26,485 nt of DNA from VRUE01 sp035693025 (GTDB lineage: Bacteria; Actinomycetota; Thermoleophilia; Solirubrobacterales; 70-9): positions 1 through 26,485 of the forward strand of contig DASSHI010000003.1 of assembly GCA_035693025.1 (NCBI GenBank), given 5' to 3'. The translations under genes were made by a program, and so were the position numbers. This document shows, one piece after another, positions 1-6,530 of this stretch. Within the stretch, counting starts at the first letter, position 1; the number at the start of each line of letters is the position of its first letter. A model generated the notes under the pieces. That model did no database searches. It was given only the letters and a program-made list of their open reading frames with translations, and had not been told where the DNA came from.

Positions 1-1
1 C

Positions 2-1153
2 CCGCGGGTCTGGGAGGCGTCAGGGCACCTGAGCGGCTTCAGCGACCCGCTCGTCCAGTGCCTCGGCAAGTGCAAGCGGCGCTGGCGCGAGGACCACCTG
101 CGGGAGGCGATCGCAGCCGAGGGCGGCGACCCGGCCGGCGAGATCCATTGCCCGCAGTGCGGCGGCGAGCTCAGCGAGCCGCGCCAGTTCAACCTGATGT
201 TCGAGACCCACGTCGGCCCGGTCGCCGAGTCGGGCACGGAGGTCTACCTGCGGCCCGAGACGGCGCAGGGGATCTTCATCAACTTCAAGAACGTCCTCCA
301 GTTCGCGCGGGTCAAGCCGCCGTTCGGGATCGCCCAGGTCGGCAAGTCGTTCCGGAACGAGATCACCCCCGGCAACTTCATCTTCCGCACCCGCGAGTTC
401 GAGCAGATGGAGATGGAGTTCTTCTGCCGGCCGGACGAGGCCGGGCGCTGGCACGAGCACTGGCTGGAGGAGCGGATGCGCTGGTACACCGACCTCGGGA
501 TCCAGCCCGCCAACCTGACCCTCCGCGAGCACGGCCCGGACGAGCTCTCGCACTACTCGAGCGCCACGTCCGACATCGAGTACCGCTTCCCGATGGGCGA
601 CTCGGAGCTCGAGGGGATCGCCAACCGCGGCGACTTCGACCTCACCCAGCACGCCAAGTTCAGCGGCGAGAAGCTCGAGTACTTCGACCAGCAGACCAAA
701 GAGCGCTACGTGCCGCACGTGATCGAGCCGGCGGCGGGCGCCGACCGCGCGACGCTCGCCTTCCTCGTCGACTCCTACGAGGTCGAGGAGGTCGAGGGCC
801 GCGAGCGCACCGTGCTCCGCCTCCACCCCCGCCTCGCCCCGGTCAAGGCGGCGGTCCTGCCGCTCGTCTCCAAGGACGGCCTGGCGGAAAAGGCGCGCGA
901 GGTCTTCGAGCAGGTCCGTCGCCGCGTCCCCGCCGAGTTCGACGAGGGCGGCTCGATCGGCAAGCGCTACCGCCGCCAGGACGAGATCGGCACCCCCTGG
1001 GGCATCACCGTCGACCACCAGACGATGGAGGACGACACCGTCACCCTCCGCGACCGTGACTCGCTAGAGCAGACGCGAGTCCCGATCGAGGGCCTGGCCG
1101 AGGATCTCGGCAACCGCTTGGCGCAACCCTGGCAGAGCCCGAAGCTGGGCTGA
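2..1153 (+). CDS. glyQS: Glycyl-tRNA synthetase, 5'-truncated by window edge
   Basis: Charges tRNA-Gly with glycine in the cytoplasm. This is the single-chain (alpha2, archaeal/eukaryotic-like) class II enzyme. The frame is open from base 2 and reads WEASGHLSGFSDPL, a hallmark of this GlyRS, so the N-terminal few dozen residues lie outside the window; 383 codons are present. A Cys-rich insert follows (CLGKC, then CPQC), a probable zinc-binding site. Motif 2 is visible as FRNEITPGNFIFRTREFEQ, followed by the EMEFF strand. The region VIEPAAGADRATLAFL corresponds to motif 3. The C-terminal anticodon-binding domain contains KDGLAEKAREVFEQ and ends in DRDSLEQTRVPIEGL. The gene converges on the AlkZ-like gene with a 33-nt gap. 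Identification is secure; only the start is missing. Confidence 0.96.
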   Translation, partial: PRVWEASGHLSGFSDPLVQCLGKCKRRWREDHLREAIAAEGGDPAGEIHCPQCGGELSEPRQFNLMFETHVGPVAESGTEVYLRPETAQGIFINFKNVLQFARVKPPFGIAQVGKSFRNEITPGNFIFRTREFEQMEMEFFCRPDEAGRWHEHWLEERMRWYTDLGIQPANLTLREHGPDELSHYSSATSDIEYRFPMGDSELEGIANRGDFDLTQHAKFSGEKLEYFDQQTKERYVPHVIEPAAGADRATLAFLVDSYEVEEVEGRERTVLRLHPRLAPVKAAVLPLVSKDGLAEKAREVFEQVRRRVPAEFDEGGSIGKRYRRQDEIGTPWGITVDHQTMEDDTVTLRDRDSLEQTRVPIEGLAEDLGNRLAQPWQSPKLG

Positions 1154-1186
1154 GCTCCGCTCGGACCGCGGATAAGGGGCCCCGGC

Positions 1187-2218
1187 CTACGCGAGGAAGC
1201 GGGCGACCTCGACAGCGTCTTTCTCCAGCGCAGCCGCGACCTTCGGCGGGATTTGCTCCAAGGGCTCCAGCTTCACCTTGCCTGCCGGGAAGCCCCACTT
1301 GGCCACCGCCCTCCCCTCGACCATCGCGAACGGGTGGAAGATGCCGTTGCGGGTGACGAGCTGGGTGTGCTTGCCGAGGACGTCCTCGCGCGAGGTCCAG
1401 CCGAGCAGGACCGGATCGAAGGCGCCGAGCAGGCGCGGCGGCGGGAGGTCGGCCGGGCTCGGCCGCTTGGCGAGGCGCAGCAGACCGTCCTCACCCGGCT
1501 CGATCTCGGCGCCGATCGCCGCCAGGCCGGCGCGGGCGTCGCGCAGCGGCAGGCCGGCCCACCTGGCTAAGTCGCGGTCGGTCGCCGGCTGGTGGCCGGC
1601 GAGGTAGCGGCGGGCGAGTTCGGCCAGCGCCTGCTCGCGGTCTACCGGCGGCTGCTCGCCGAGCCAGTCGCGAACGAGCGCATAGGCGTGCTTTCCGTCG
1701 ACCATCGGGCCGCGCACGGTCAGTCCCCGCACCCCGCTGAGAAAGAGCAGGTGGAGCAGGGCCTGACCGGGAGTCTCGATGCCGGCGGCGTTCAGCCGCT
1801 CGCGCAGCTGCGCGCCGCTCAGCGGCCCCTCGTCGCTCAGCGCCCGCTCGATCGTCCGCATCGCGCGCTCGCCTTCGGCCTCGCTGATCTCCTCGGCGCG
1901 CAGCCGGCGAAGGCTGGAGGTGAAGAGCGGCGGCGTGGTCAGCGCCTGCAACCAGGGGTAGTCCTCGCTGCGGACCAGATGCAGCGTGCCGCGGTTGAGC
2001 CAGGTGACGAGGAGCTCGCGCTCGCGCAGGGCACGCTCGACGTCGGCTGCGGTCAACCCCTCGGTGCGGACACGCACGGCAAGGCGAAAGCCGCGCCGGT
2101 CCTGGCCCTGTACGGCAAGCAGCCGCTCGGCGACGTCGGCGGGATCGGTCAGCGGCGGCCCGGCGAGGGCCTGCGCCGTGAGGCGCTCGGCGAGGACGCT
2201 GGGGCTAGTTGACTTCAA
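1187..2218 (-). CDS. AlkZ/YcaQ-like winged-helix DNA-binding protein (HTH_42 family)
   Basis: A 343-residue protein of the winged-helix family that includes the DNA glycosylases AlkZ and YcaQ, which excise bulky or crosslinked alkylated bases. Seen: N-terminal ERLLAVQGQD, where QGQ aligns with the catalytic QxQ/QxD motif of the family; LNRGTLHLVRSEDYPWL, a signature of the family; and a C-terminal FDPVLLGWTSREDVLGKH block. The start is a TTG codon that overlaps the end of the FKBP gene by 14 nt. No ATG or GTG gives the expected N-terminus, and no Shine-Dalgarno sequence is visible, so translation is probably coupled to FKBP. It is the last gene of the minus-strand set and converges on glyQS. 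DNA repair is inferred from family; many actinobacterial members are uncharacterised and some may only bind DNA. Confidence 0.85.
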   Translation of the reverse strand: MKSTSPSVLAERLTAQALAGPPLTDPADVAERLLAVQGQDRRGFRLAVRVRTEGLTAADVERALRERELLVTWLNRGTLHLVRSEDYPWLQALTTPPLFTSSLRRLRAEEISEAEGERAMRTIERALSDEGPLSGAQLRERLNAAGIETPGQALLHLLFLSGVRGLTVRGPMVDGKHAYALVRDWLGEQPPVDREQALAELARRYLAGHQPATDRDLARWAGLPLRDARAGLAAIGAEIEPGEDGLLRLAKRPSPADLPPPRLLGAFDPVLLGWTSREDVLGKHTQLVTRNGIFHPFAMVEGRAVAKWGFPAGKVKLEPLEQIPPKVAAALEKDAVEVARFLA

Positions 2219-2705
2219 GCAGGTCGATCACGAACACAAGCGTTTCGTTCGGACCGATCGCCGGCGGGGCGCCGGCTTCGCCATAGGCGAGGTCGGGCGG
2301 GATGATCAGCTCGCGCCGGCCGCCGATCTTCATTCCTTCGACCCCCTGGTCCCAGCCCGGGATCACTTCGCCGGCGCCGAGCGTGAAGGTGAAGGGTTCG
2401 TTGCGGCTCCAGGAGGAATCGAATTCCTTGCCGTTCTTGTAGTCGACGCCGACGTACTGGACGGTGACTTCGTCGCCGGATTTCGCTTCGGCGCCGCTGC
2501 CCGCTTCGATTTCCTTGCTTTCGAGCTTCTTCGGAGGGGCGCCCTTGGGCACCGTGACCTTGGGCTTGGTCTTTTCGCCGCCGGTTTCGACCGCATTCGA
2601 TTCGCTGCTCGCGGCGGTCGATTCGCTGGAGGAGTCGCTGCTTCCTCCGCAACCCACGGCCAGCAGGCCCGCGCACACCGCGATCATCGTCATCAACGCC
2701 TTCAT
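2205..2705 (-). CDS. FKBP-type peptidyl-prolyl cis-trans isomerase, predicted lipoprotein
   Basis: Catalyses cis-trans isomerisation of prolyl bonds, probably on secreted proteins at the outer face of the membrane. The first 19 residues form a lipoprotein signal: a hydrophobic stretch, then LAVGC with the lipidated Cys19. A Ser-rich, low-complexity linker covers about residues 20-55. The FKBP domain fills residues 70-166: VTVQYVGVDY, the FDSSW loop, FTFTLGAGEVIPGWDQGVEGM, then LAYGEAGAPPAIGPNETLVFVIDLLEV. The aromatic pocket residues expected of an active FKBP (Tyr, Asp, Phe, Val-Ile, Trp, Tyr, Phe) are present. A TAGGAT box lies 9 nt before the ATG and no Shine-Dalgarno sequence is visible. 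A terminator-like hairpin separates it from the PRC-barrel gene upstream; its 3' end overlaps the AlkZ-like gene. Confidence 0.95.
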   Translation of the reverse strand: MKALMTMIAVCAGLLAVGCGGSSDSSSESTAASSESNAVETGGEKTKPKVTVPKGAPPKKLESKEIEAGSGAEAKSGDEVTVQYVGVDYKNGKEFDSSWSRNEPFTFTLGAGEVIPGWDQGVEGMKIGGRRELIIPPDLAYGEAGAPPAIGPNETLVFVIDLLEVN

Positions 2706-2714
2706 GCTGCGCTC

Positions 2715-2720
2715 ATCCTA
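2715..2720 (-). promoter_or_regulatory. -10 box of the FKBP gene (leaderless type)
   Basis: TAGGAT on the minus strand, 9 nt before the ATG. It matches the TANNNT -10 consensus and would place the transcript start at or next to the ATG. No convincing -35 is seen. Confidence 0.5.
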
Positions 2721-2723
2721 AGC

Positions 2724-2741
2724 AAACCCGGCTCAGCCGGG
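2724..2741 (-). terminator. Rho-independent-like terminator after the PRC-barrel gene
   Basis: Read on the minus strand, CCCGGCT and AGCCGGG form a tight hairpin followed by TTTGCTT. It begins 8 nt after the stop of the PRC-barrel gene and lies just upstream of the FKBP -10 box, so it would insulate the two genes. The T-tract is short. Confidence 0.5.
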
Positions 2742-2749
2742 CATTCACC

Positions 2750-3115
2750 TCAGCCCTTGCCGGAGATCAGGTCCCAGGCCCGGCTGAGCTTGCTCTGCCG
2801 GTCGCCTTTGCCGAGGTCGCCCGGGTCGACGTCGAGCGAACCGGGGTTGGCGCCCGGCTTCGGCAGGCTCTGAGCCGCTGCCGCGTCGATCTTCAGCACC
2901 ACGCCGCGTTCGTAGATCTCAGCGACCTTCGGGGCGTCGACGAAGCGGTGCCCGCCCGGCAGGACGCTGGTGTCGAGCACGATCCCGTCGAAGATGTCGA
3001 TGTTCGGCGCCGAGAGCACGAACTCGACCTTGCCCAGGTCCTCCCCGTCGCTCGAATACACCGGCACGCCCTTGGGCAGGGTGAGAAAGGAGATGGGCGC
3101 GCCCAGATCGGTCAT
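2750..3115 (-). CDS. PRC-barrel domain protein
   Basis: A 121-residue protein of unknown role. Residues 8-75 look like a PRC-barrel: PKGVPVYSSDGEDLGKVEFV, then IDIFDGIVLDTSVLPGGHRFV, the pattern of a small beta-barrel with a Gly-Lys turn found in photosynthetic reaction-centre H subunits and RimM. A hydrophilic tail of about 45 residues follows (residues 76-121). There is no signal peptide or membrane segment, so it is probably cytoplasmic. A TAGGCT box sits 9 nt before the ATG and there is no Shine-Dalgarno sequence. It is divergent from the ABM-like gene. PRC-barrel proteins of this size are common in actinobacteria and are often guessed to be stress or RNA-related; nothing here decides between these. 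Confidence 0.8.
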   Translation of the reverse strand: MTDLGAPISFLTLPKGVPVYSSDGEDLGKVEFVLSAPNIDIFDGIVLDTSVLPGGHRFVDAPKVAEIYERGVVLKIDAAAAQSLPKPGANPGSLDVDPGDLGKGDRQSKLSRAWDLISGKG

Positions 3116-3124
3116 CCGCGGTCG

Positions 3125-3130
3125 AGCCTA
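3125..3130 (-). promoter_or_regulatory. -10 box of the PRC-barrel gene (leaderless type)
   Basis: TAGGCT on the minus strand, 9 nt before the ATG. It fits TANNNT; no Shine-Dalgarno sequence intervenes. Confidence 0.45.
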
Positions 3131-3159
3131 GCGGGGCGCAACGCCCCGCGCCACGCCCC

Positions 3160-3189
3160 TTGCCCGACAAGCAGATCGAGGGCTATGCT
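3160..3189 (+). promoter_or_regulatory. Promoter of the ABM-like / acyl-CoA ligase genes
   Basis: TTGCCC at 3160-3165 and TATGCT at 3184-3189 with an 18-nt spacer resemble a sigma-70-type promoter. Transcription would start near 3196, leaving about 27 nt of leader that contains the AGGAGG ribosome-binding site at 3211-3216. Confidence 0.45.
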
Positions 3190-3222
3190 CGCTCGTCTGG
3201 CCAACGAACTAGGAGGATCGAG

Positions 3223-3510
3223 ATGGCGATCGGGTTGCGCTTGAAGTTCGACGGTGGAACGCAGGAGCAGTACGACGCGGTCCAGACCCACATGGGGGTC
3301 GACGACAACCCGCCCGACGGGATGATCTTCCATTCCGCCGGGCCGATCGAGGAGGGCTGGGGAATAATCGACTTCTGGGAGTCGCGCGAGCACTTCGACC
3401 GCTTCCGGGAGAACCGCCTCCTGCCGGCATTCGGAGAGCTGGGCGACCAAGCCCCCCAGAGCCCCCCGGACATCAAGGAATTCCCGGTGCATCACTTCAC
3501 CAAGCCGTAG
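3223..3510 (+). CDS. Small ABM/dimeric alpha-beta-barrel-like protein
   Basis: A 95-residue protein. The start is the ATG preceded by a perfect AGGAGG six nt upstream; a longer in-frame start exists but lacks such a site and would run over the promoter. Seen: IGLRLKFDGGTQEQYDAVQTHM, a gap, then GMIFHSAGPIEEGWGIIDFWESREHFDRFRENRLLPAF. This beta-alpha-beta-beta pattern with a WGIIDFWES strand resembles dimeric alpha-beta-barrel (antibiotic-biosynthesis-monooxygenase-like) proteins. Such proteins act as cofactor-free oxygenases, or as binding or stress proteins. The acyl-CoA ligase starts 9 nt after its stop, so the two are almost certainly co-transcribed. The function is not known. Confidence 0.75.
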   Translation: MAIGLRLKFDGGTQEQYDAVQTHMGVDDNPPDGMIFHSAGPIEEGWGIIDFWESREHFDRFRENRLLPAFGELGDQAPQSPPDIKEFPVHHFTKP

Positions 3511-3519
3511 CGAGCGACG

Positions 3520-5019
3520 ATGTCGCTCAACCTCGCATCGCTGCTCACCGAGAGCGCCGGGCGGACGCCGGATGCGGCGGCGATCCGCCTCGGCGAGGTC
3601 GGGCTGAGCTACGCAGAGTTGGACGACCGCAGCGCCCGTCTGGCGACGCTGCTGCGTGAGAAAGGCATCGCCCAGGGCGACCGGGTCGGCGTGATGCTGC
3701 CCAACGTGCCGGAGTTCCCGGTCGCCTACTACGGGGTGCTGCGCGCCGGCGCCATCGTCGTGCCGATGAACGTGCTGCTGAAGCGGCGCGAGATCGCCTT
3801 CTACCTGGAGGACTCGGGCGCGAAGCTGCTGCTCGCCTGGCACGGCTTCTGCGCCGAGGCGCGCGACGGCGCCGCGGATGCGAGCGTCGAGCTGATCGAA
3901 GTCGACCCCGCTTCCTTCGCCGAGACCCTGGCGCAGCTCGAACCGACGATGGAGCCGGCCGAGACCGGCGAGGACGACACTGCCGTGATCCTCTACACCT
4001 CGGGCACGACCGGCAAGCCCAAGGGCGCCGAGCTGACCCATGCCAACCTGGGGCGCAACGCCGACGTCTCCGCCCGCACGACGAGCGAGATCGCCGCCGG
4101 CGACGTCGTCCTCGGCGCCCTCCCGCTCTTCCACTCCTTCGGCCAGACGGTCGCGATGAACGCATCGCTCAAGGTCGGCGCCTGCCTAACCCTGGTGCCG
4201 AAATTCGACCCCGGCGAGGCGCTGGCGACGATGCAGCGCGACGGCGTCACCCACTTCTACGGCGTGCCGACGATGTTCGGCGCGCTGCTCCACCACCCCG
4301 AGCGCGAGGGCTTCGACACCTCCACGCTGCGCATCTGCATCACGGGCGGCGCCTCGATGCCGGTCGAGGTCCTGCGCGGCTTCGAAGACGCCTTCGGGGC
4401 GAAGGTGATGGAGGGCTACGGCCTCTCGGAGACCTCGCCGGTCGCCTGCTCCAACCATCCCGACAGGGAGCGCAAGGCGGGCTCGATCGGCACTCCGATC
4501 GAGGGCGTCGAGATGAAGGTCGTCGACGAGAACGACGAGGAGGTGCCGCGAGGCGAGGTGGGCGAGATCGTGATCCGCGGCCACAACATCATGAAGGGCT
4601 ACTGGCAGCGCCCCGACGCCACCGAGGAGGCGATGCGCGGCGGCTGGTTCCACAGCGGCGACATGGCCCGAATCGACGAGGACGGCTACTTCTACATCGT
4701 CGACCGCAAGAAGGACCTGATCATCCGCGGCGGCTACAACGTCTATCCGCGCGAGGTCGAGGAAGTTCTCTACGAGCACCCGAAGATCCGCGAAGCCGCC
4801 GTCATCGGCGTCCCCCACGACGAGTGGGGCGAGGAGATCGGCGCCGCGATCGTCCCGATGGAGGGCGAGCAGCTCGCCCCCGAGGAGGTCAGCGCCTACG
4901 TCAAGGAGCGCATCGCCGCTTACAAGTACCCGCGCCTCGTCTGGTTCCTCGACGAGCTGCCCAAAGGCCCCACCGGCAAGATCCTCAAGCGCGAGATCGA
5001 GATTCCTGCGGCTGCGTGA
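3520..5019 (+). CDS. Long-chain acyl-CoA ligase (AMP-binding family)
   Basis: Activates a carboxylic acid, probably a fatty acid, to its CoA thioester by way of an acyl-adenylate. The 499-residue length is typical. Seen: the phosphate-binding loop YTSGTTGKPKGAELTHANL (about 157-175); GYGLSETSP (about 299-307), the adenylate-binding motif; GWFHSGDMARIDEDGYFYIV with DRKKDLIIRGGYNVYPREVE (about 374-415), the hinge; and the catalytic-lysine motif PTGKILKREI near the C-terminus. It follows the ABM-like gene by 9 nt with no clear Shine-Dalgarno sequence, which suggests translational coupling. The R2lox-SCP2 gene follows 105 nt later. FadD-like is a reasonable description; chain length and true substrate cannot be read from the sequence. 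Confidence 0.94.
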   Translation: MSLNLASLLTESAGRTPDAAAIRLGEVGLSYAELDDRSARLATLLREKGIAQGDRVGVMLPNVPEFPVAYYGVLRAGAIVVPMNVLLKRREIAFYLEDSGAKLLLAWHGFCAEARDGAADASVELIEVDPASFAETLAQLEPTMEPAETGEDDTAVILYTSGTTGKPKGAELTHANLGRNADVSARTTSEIAAGDVVLGALPLFHSFGQTVAMNASLKVGACLTLVPKFDPGEALATMQRDGVTHFYGVPTMFGALLHHPEREGFDTSTLRICITGGASMPVEVLRGFEDAFGAKVMEGYGLSETSPVACSNHPDRERKAGSIGTPIEGVEMKVVDENDEEVPRGEVGEIVIRGHNIMKGYWQRPDATEEAMRGGWFHSGDMARIDEDGYFYIVDRKKDLIIRGGYNVYPREVEEVLYEHPKIREAAVIGVPHDEWGEEIGAAIVPMEGEQLAPEEVSAYVKERIAAYKYPRLVWFLDELPKGPTGKILKREIEIPAAA

Positions 5020-5064
5020 CGGACGTCAACCTCGGGAGAACTGGCTGGCTGGCCAGGATCGCGC

Positions 5065-5124
5065 TAGTCTGGCTCCACGCAGCCCCCGTGGCGCCCGCGC
5101 GGCGCCTTTGACCGAAGGAGAGAG
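5065..5124 (+). promoter_or_regulatory. Leader of the R2lox-SCP2 gene with weak -10 and hairpin
   Basis: TAGTCT at 5065-5070 could be a -10 box, but no good -35 is seen. GGCGCC-CGCGC-GGCGCC at 5090-5106, followed by TTTG, could be a weak terminator or attenuator. A strong ribosome-binding site, AAGGAG, lies at 5115-5120, four nt from the ATG. Read-through from the ligase gene is an equally good possibility. Confidence 0.35.
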
Positions 5125-6411
5125 ATGAGCGTCGCGGCCCAGAGCCTGATGGACAACGTCACCTACGAGGACCTCTACAAGCGCTGGGAGCAGGGGAACT
5201 GGAGCGCCTATGACCTCGACTTCTCCGAGGACCGGGCCGGCTGGGAGGCGCTGAGCGAGATGCAGCGGCGCTCGGCGATGTGGATCTACTCGATGTTCTA
5301 CTACGGCGAGGACCGGGTCGCCGACACGCTCGCCCCCTACGTCACCGCCGCTCCGACCGAGGAGCAGTCCTACTTCCTCGCGACCCAGCAGGTCGACGAG
5401 GTCCGCCACGCGATCTTCTTCCATCGCTTCTTCAAGGAGGTGATCGGAGTCGGCGGCGACTCGATCGAGCAGACCCTCTCCGCGACCATGCCACAGCTCA
5501 ACTGGGGCTATCGCGGCATCTTCGACCGGCTCGACCTGATGGCCGAGGAACTGCGCAAGGACCGCTCGCTGCCCAAGTACGCGCAGGCGATCACCCTCTA
5601 CCACCTGATCGTCGAGGGCAGCCTCGCCCAGCCCGGCCAGCACTTCATCGAGGACTTCTTCGCCTCCGAGGAAACGATGCCCGGCTTCAGCGCGGGGATG
5701 GGCAACGTCTCGCGCGACGAGCAGCGCCACATCGGCTTCGGCGTCAAGGTCCTCTCCGAACTGCTCGCGGAGGGGGCGCCGGGCTGGGAGGAGAACCGCG
5801 CCGCGGTCGTAGAGCTGCTGCGCGAAACGCTGCCCTACGGACCGGCCGTCTTCTATCCGCCGGGGATGAACCGCGAGTACACCGAGTGCTACGGCTTCTC
5901 GCTCGAGGACATCTTCGGCTTCGGGCTGAAACTGATCCGCCAGCGCTGGCGTACGATCGGCTACCCGACCGAGGAGATGCCGCCGGGCGTCTTCCCCTTC
6001 GACCCGGAGGCCTCGGCCGAGGAGGTCGCCAAGCGCCAGGTGCAGCTGATGGAGGCCGGCGTGCTCGGCCCGCCGGACGGCCCGGCGCCGGACTCCTCGC
6101 CGGAGACGCAGCGCCTCTACTTCGACATCGTCAAGCGCGCCGCCAACACGAAGGCGGCCAACGGCACGCCGCTCGTCTACCAGTACCGCTTCAGCGACGC
6201 CGACCCGTGGCACCTGACGATCGACAACGGCTCGACCCGGGCCGAGCCGGGCGAGGCGCCCAACCCCACCCTCGTGCTCGAGGCGGACTGGGCCGACTTC
6301 GTCGCGATGGGCAAGCCCGACGCCAACCCGCTGAAGATGCTGCTCTCGCGGCGGATCCGCCCGCGCGGCAAGATCCGCGAGATCGCCCGGCTGCGCAAGG
6401 TGTTCGGCTGA
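5125..6411 (+). CDS. R2-like ligand-binding oxidase (R2lox type) fused to an SCP2 lipid-binding domain
   Basis: A 428-residue two-domain protein. Residues 1-210 form a ferritin-like helical bundle with six di-metal ligands in the R2 pattern: Glu62, Glu92 and His95 (EVRH), Glu164, Glu199 and His202 (EQRH). The spacing matches R2lox enzymes, which hold a Mn/Fe site and a bound long-chain fatty acid. Val65 and Tyr159 lie where R2lox forms its Val-Tyr ether crosslink. Residues 315-428 look like an SCP2 sterol/lipid-carrier domain: WHLTIDNGSTRAEPGEAPNP, then DFVAMGKPDANPLKMLL and RGKIREIARL. Known R2lox proteins are about 300 residues long and lack this domain. There is no nrdA partner, so a ribonucleotide reductase role is unlikely. 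The product is probably an oxidase acting on a lipid; the reaction is unknown. Confidence 0.88.
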   Translation: MSVAAQSLMDNVTYEDLYKRWEQGNWSAYDLDFSEDRAGWEALSEMQRRSAMWIYSMFYYGEDRVADTLAPYVTAAPTEEQSYFLATQQVDEVRHAIFFHRFFKEVIGVGGDSIEQTLSATMPQLNWGYRGIFDRLDLMAEELRKDRSLPKYAQAITLYHLIVEGSLAQPGQHFIEDFFASEETMPGFSAGMGNVSRDEQRHIGFGVKVLSELLAEGAPGWEENRAAVVELLRETLPYGPAVFYPPGMNREYTECYGFSLEDIFGFGLKLIRQRWRTIGYPTEEMPPGVFPFDPEASAEEVAKRQVQLMEAGVLGPPDGPAPDSSPETQRLYFDIVKRAANTKAANGTPLVYQYRFSDADPWHLTIDNGSTRAEPGEAPNPTLVLEADWADFVAMGKPDANPLKMLLSRRIRPRGKIREIARLRKVFG

Positions 6412-6524
6412 GAGCCGATCCCGGTAGGGGTTCCGCTTAACTTTTTCCGAAGACAGTCGGTGGCCGTCCGCCAGCCTCACCTCGGAAAAAGTACAAGACG
6501 CTTCACCCCTACCGGGATCGGCTC
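6412..6524. repeat. Inverted-repeat element A, probable bidirectional terminator
   Basis: Arms GAGCCGATCCCGGTAGGGGT (6412-6431) and its exact complement (6505-6524) form a 20-bp stem. Inside is an 8/12-nt asymmetric loop, then a second 11-bp stem, 6440-6450 with 6482-6492 (ACTTTTTCCGA), and a 31-nt apical region. It starts directly after the R2lox-SCP2 stop codon and ends 6 nt before the stop of the convergent amidase, so it could end transcription from both sides. It shares its core with element B at 17.8 kb. Confidence 0.8.
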
Positions 6525-6530
6525 AATGCG

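Noticed and set aside
3131..3149. Hairpin GCGGGGCG-CAA-CGCCCCGC between the PRC-barrel and ABM-like genes as a terminator
   Set aside because: It lies upstream of two divergent starts, where no terminator is needed, and has no T-tract. It may affect promoter activity but nothing supports this.
5125..6411. Class I ribonucleotide reductase beta subunit
   Set aside because: No alpha subunit nearby, R2lox-type Val and Tyr at the crosslink positions, and a lipid-binding domain at the C-terminus.
5026..6480. 484-codon minus-strand open frame opposite the R2lox-SCP2 gene
   Set aside because: A shadow frame; the plus strand carries all metal ligands with correct spacing and a good ribosome-binding site.
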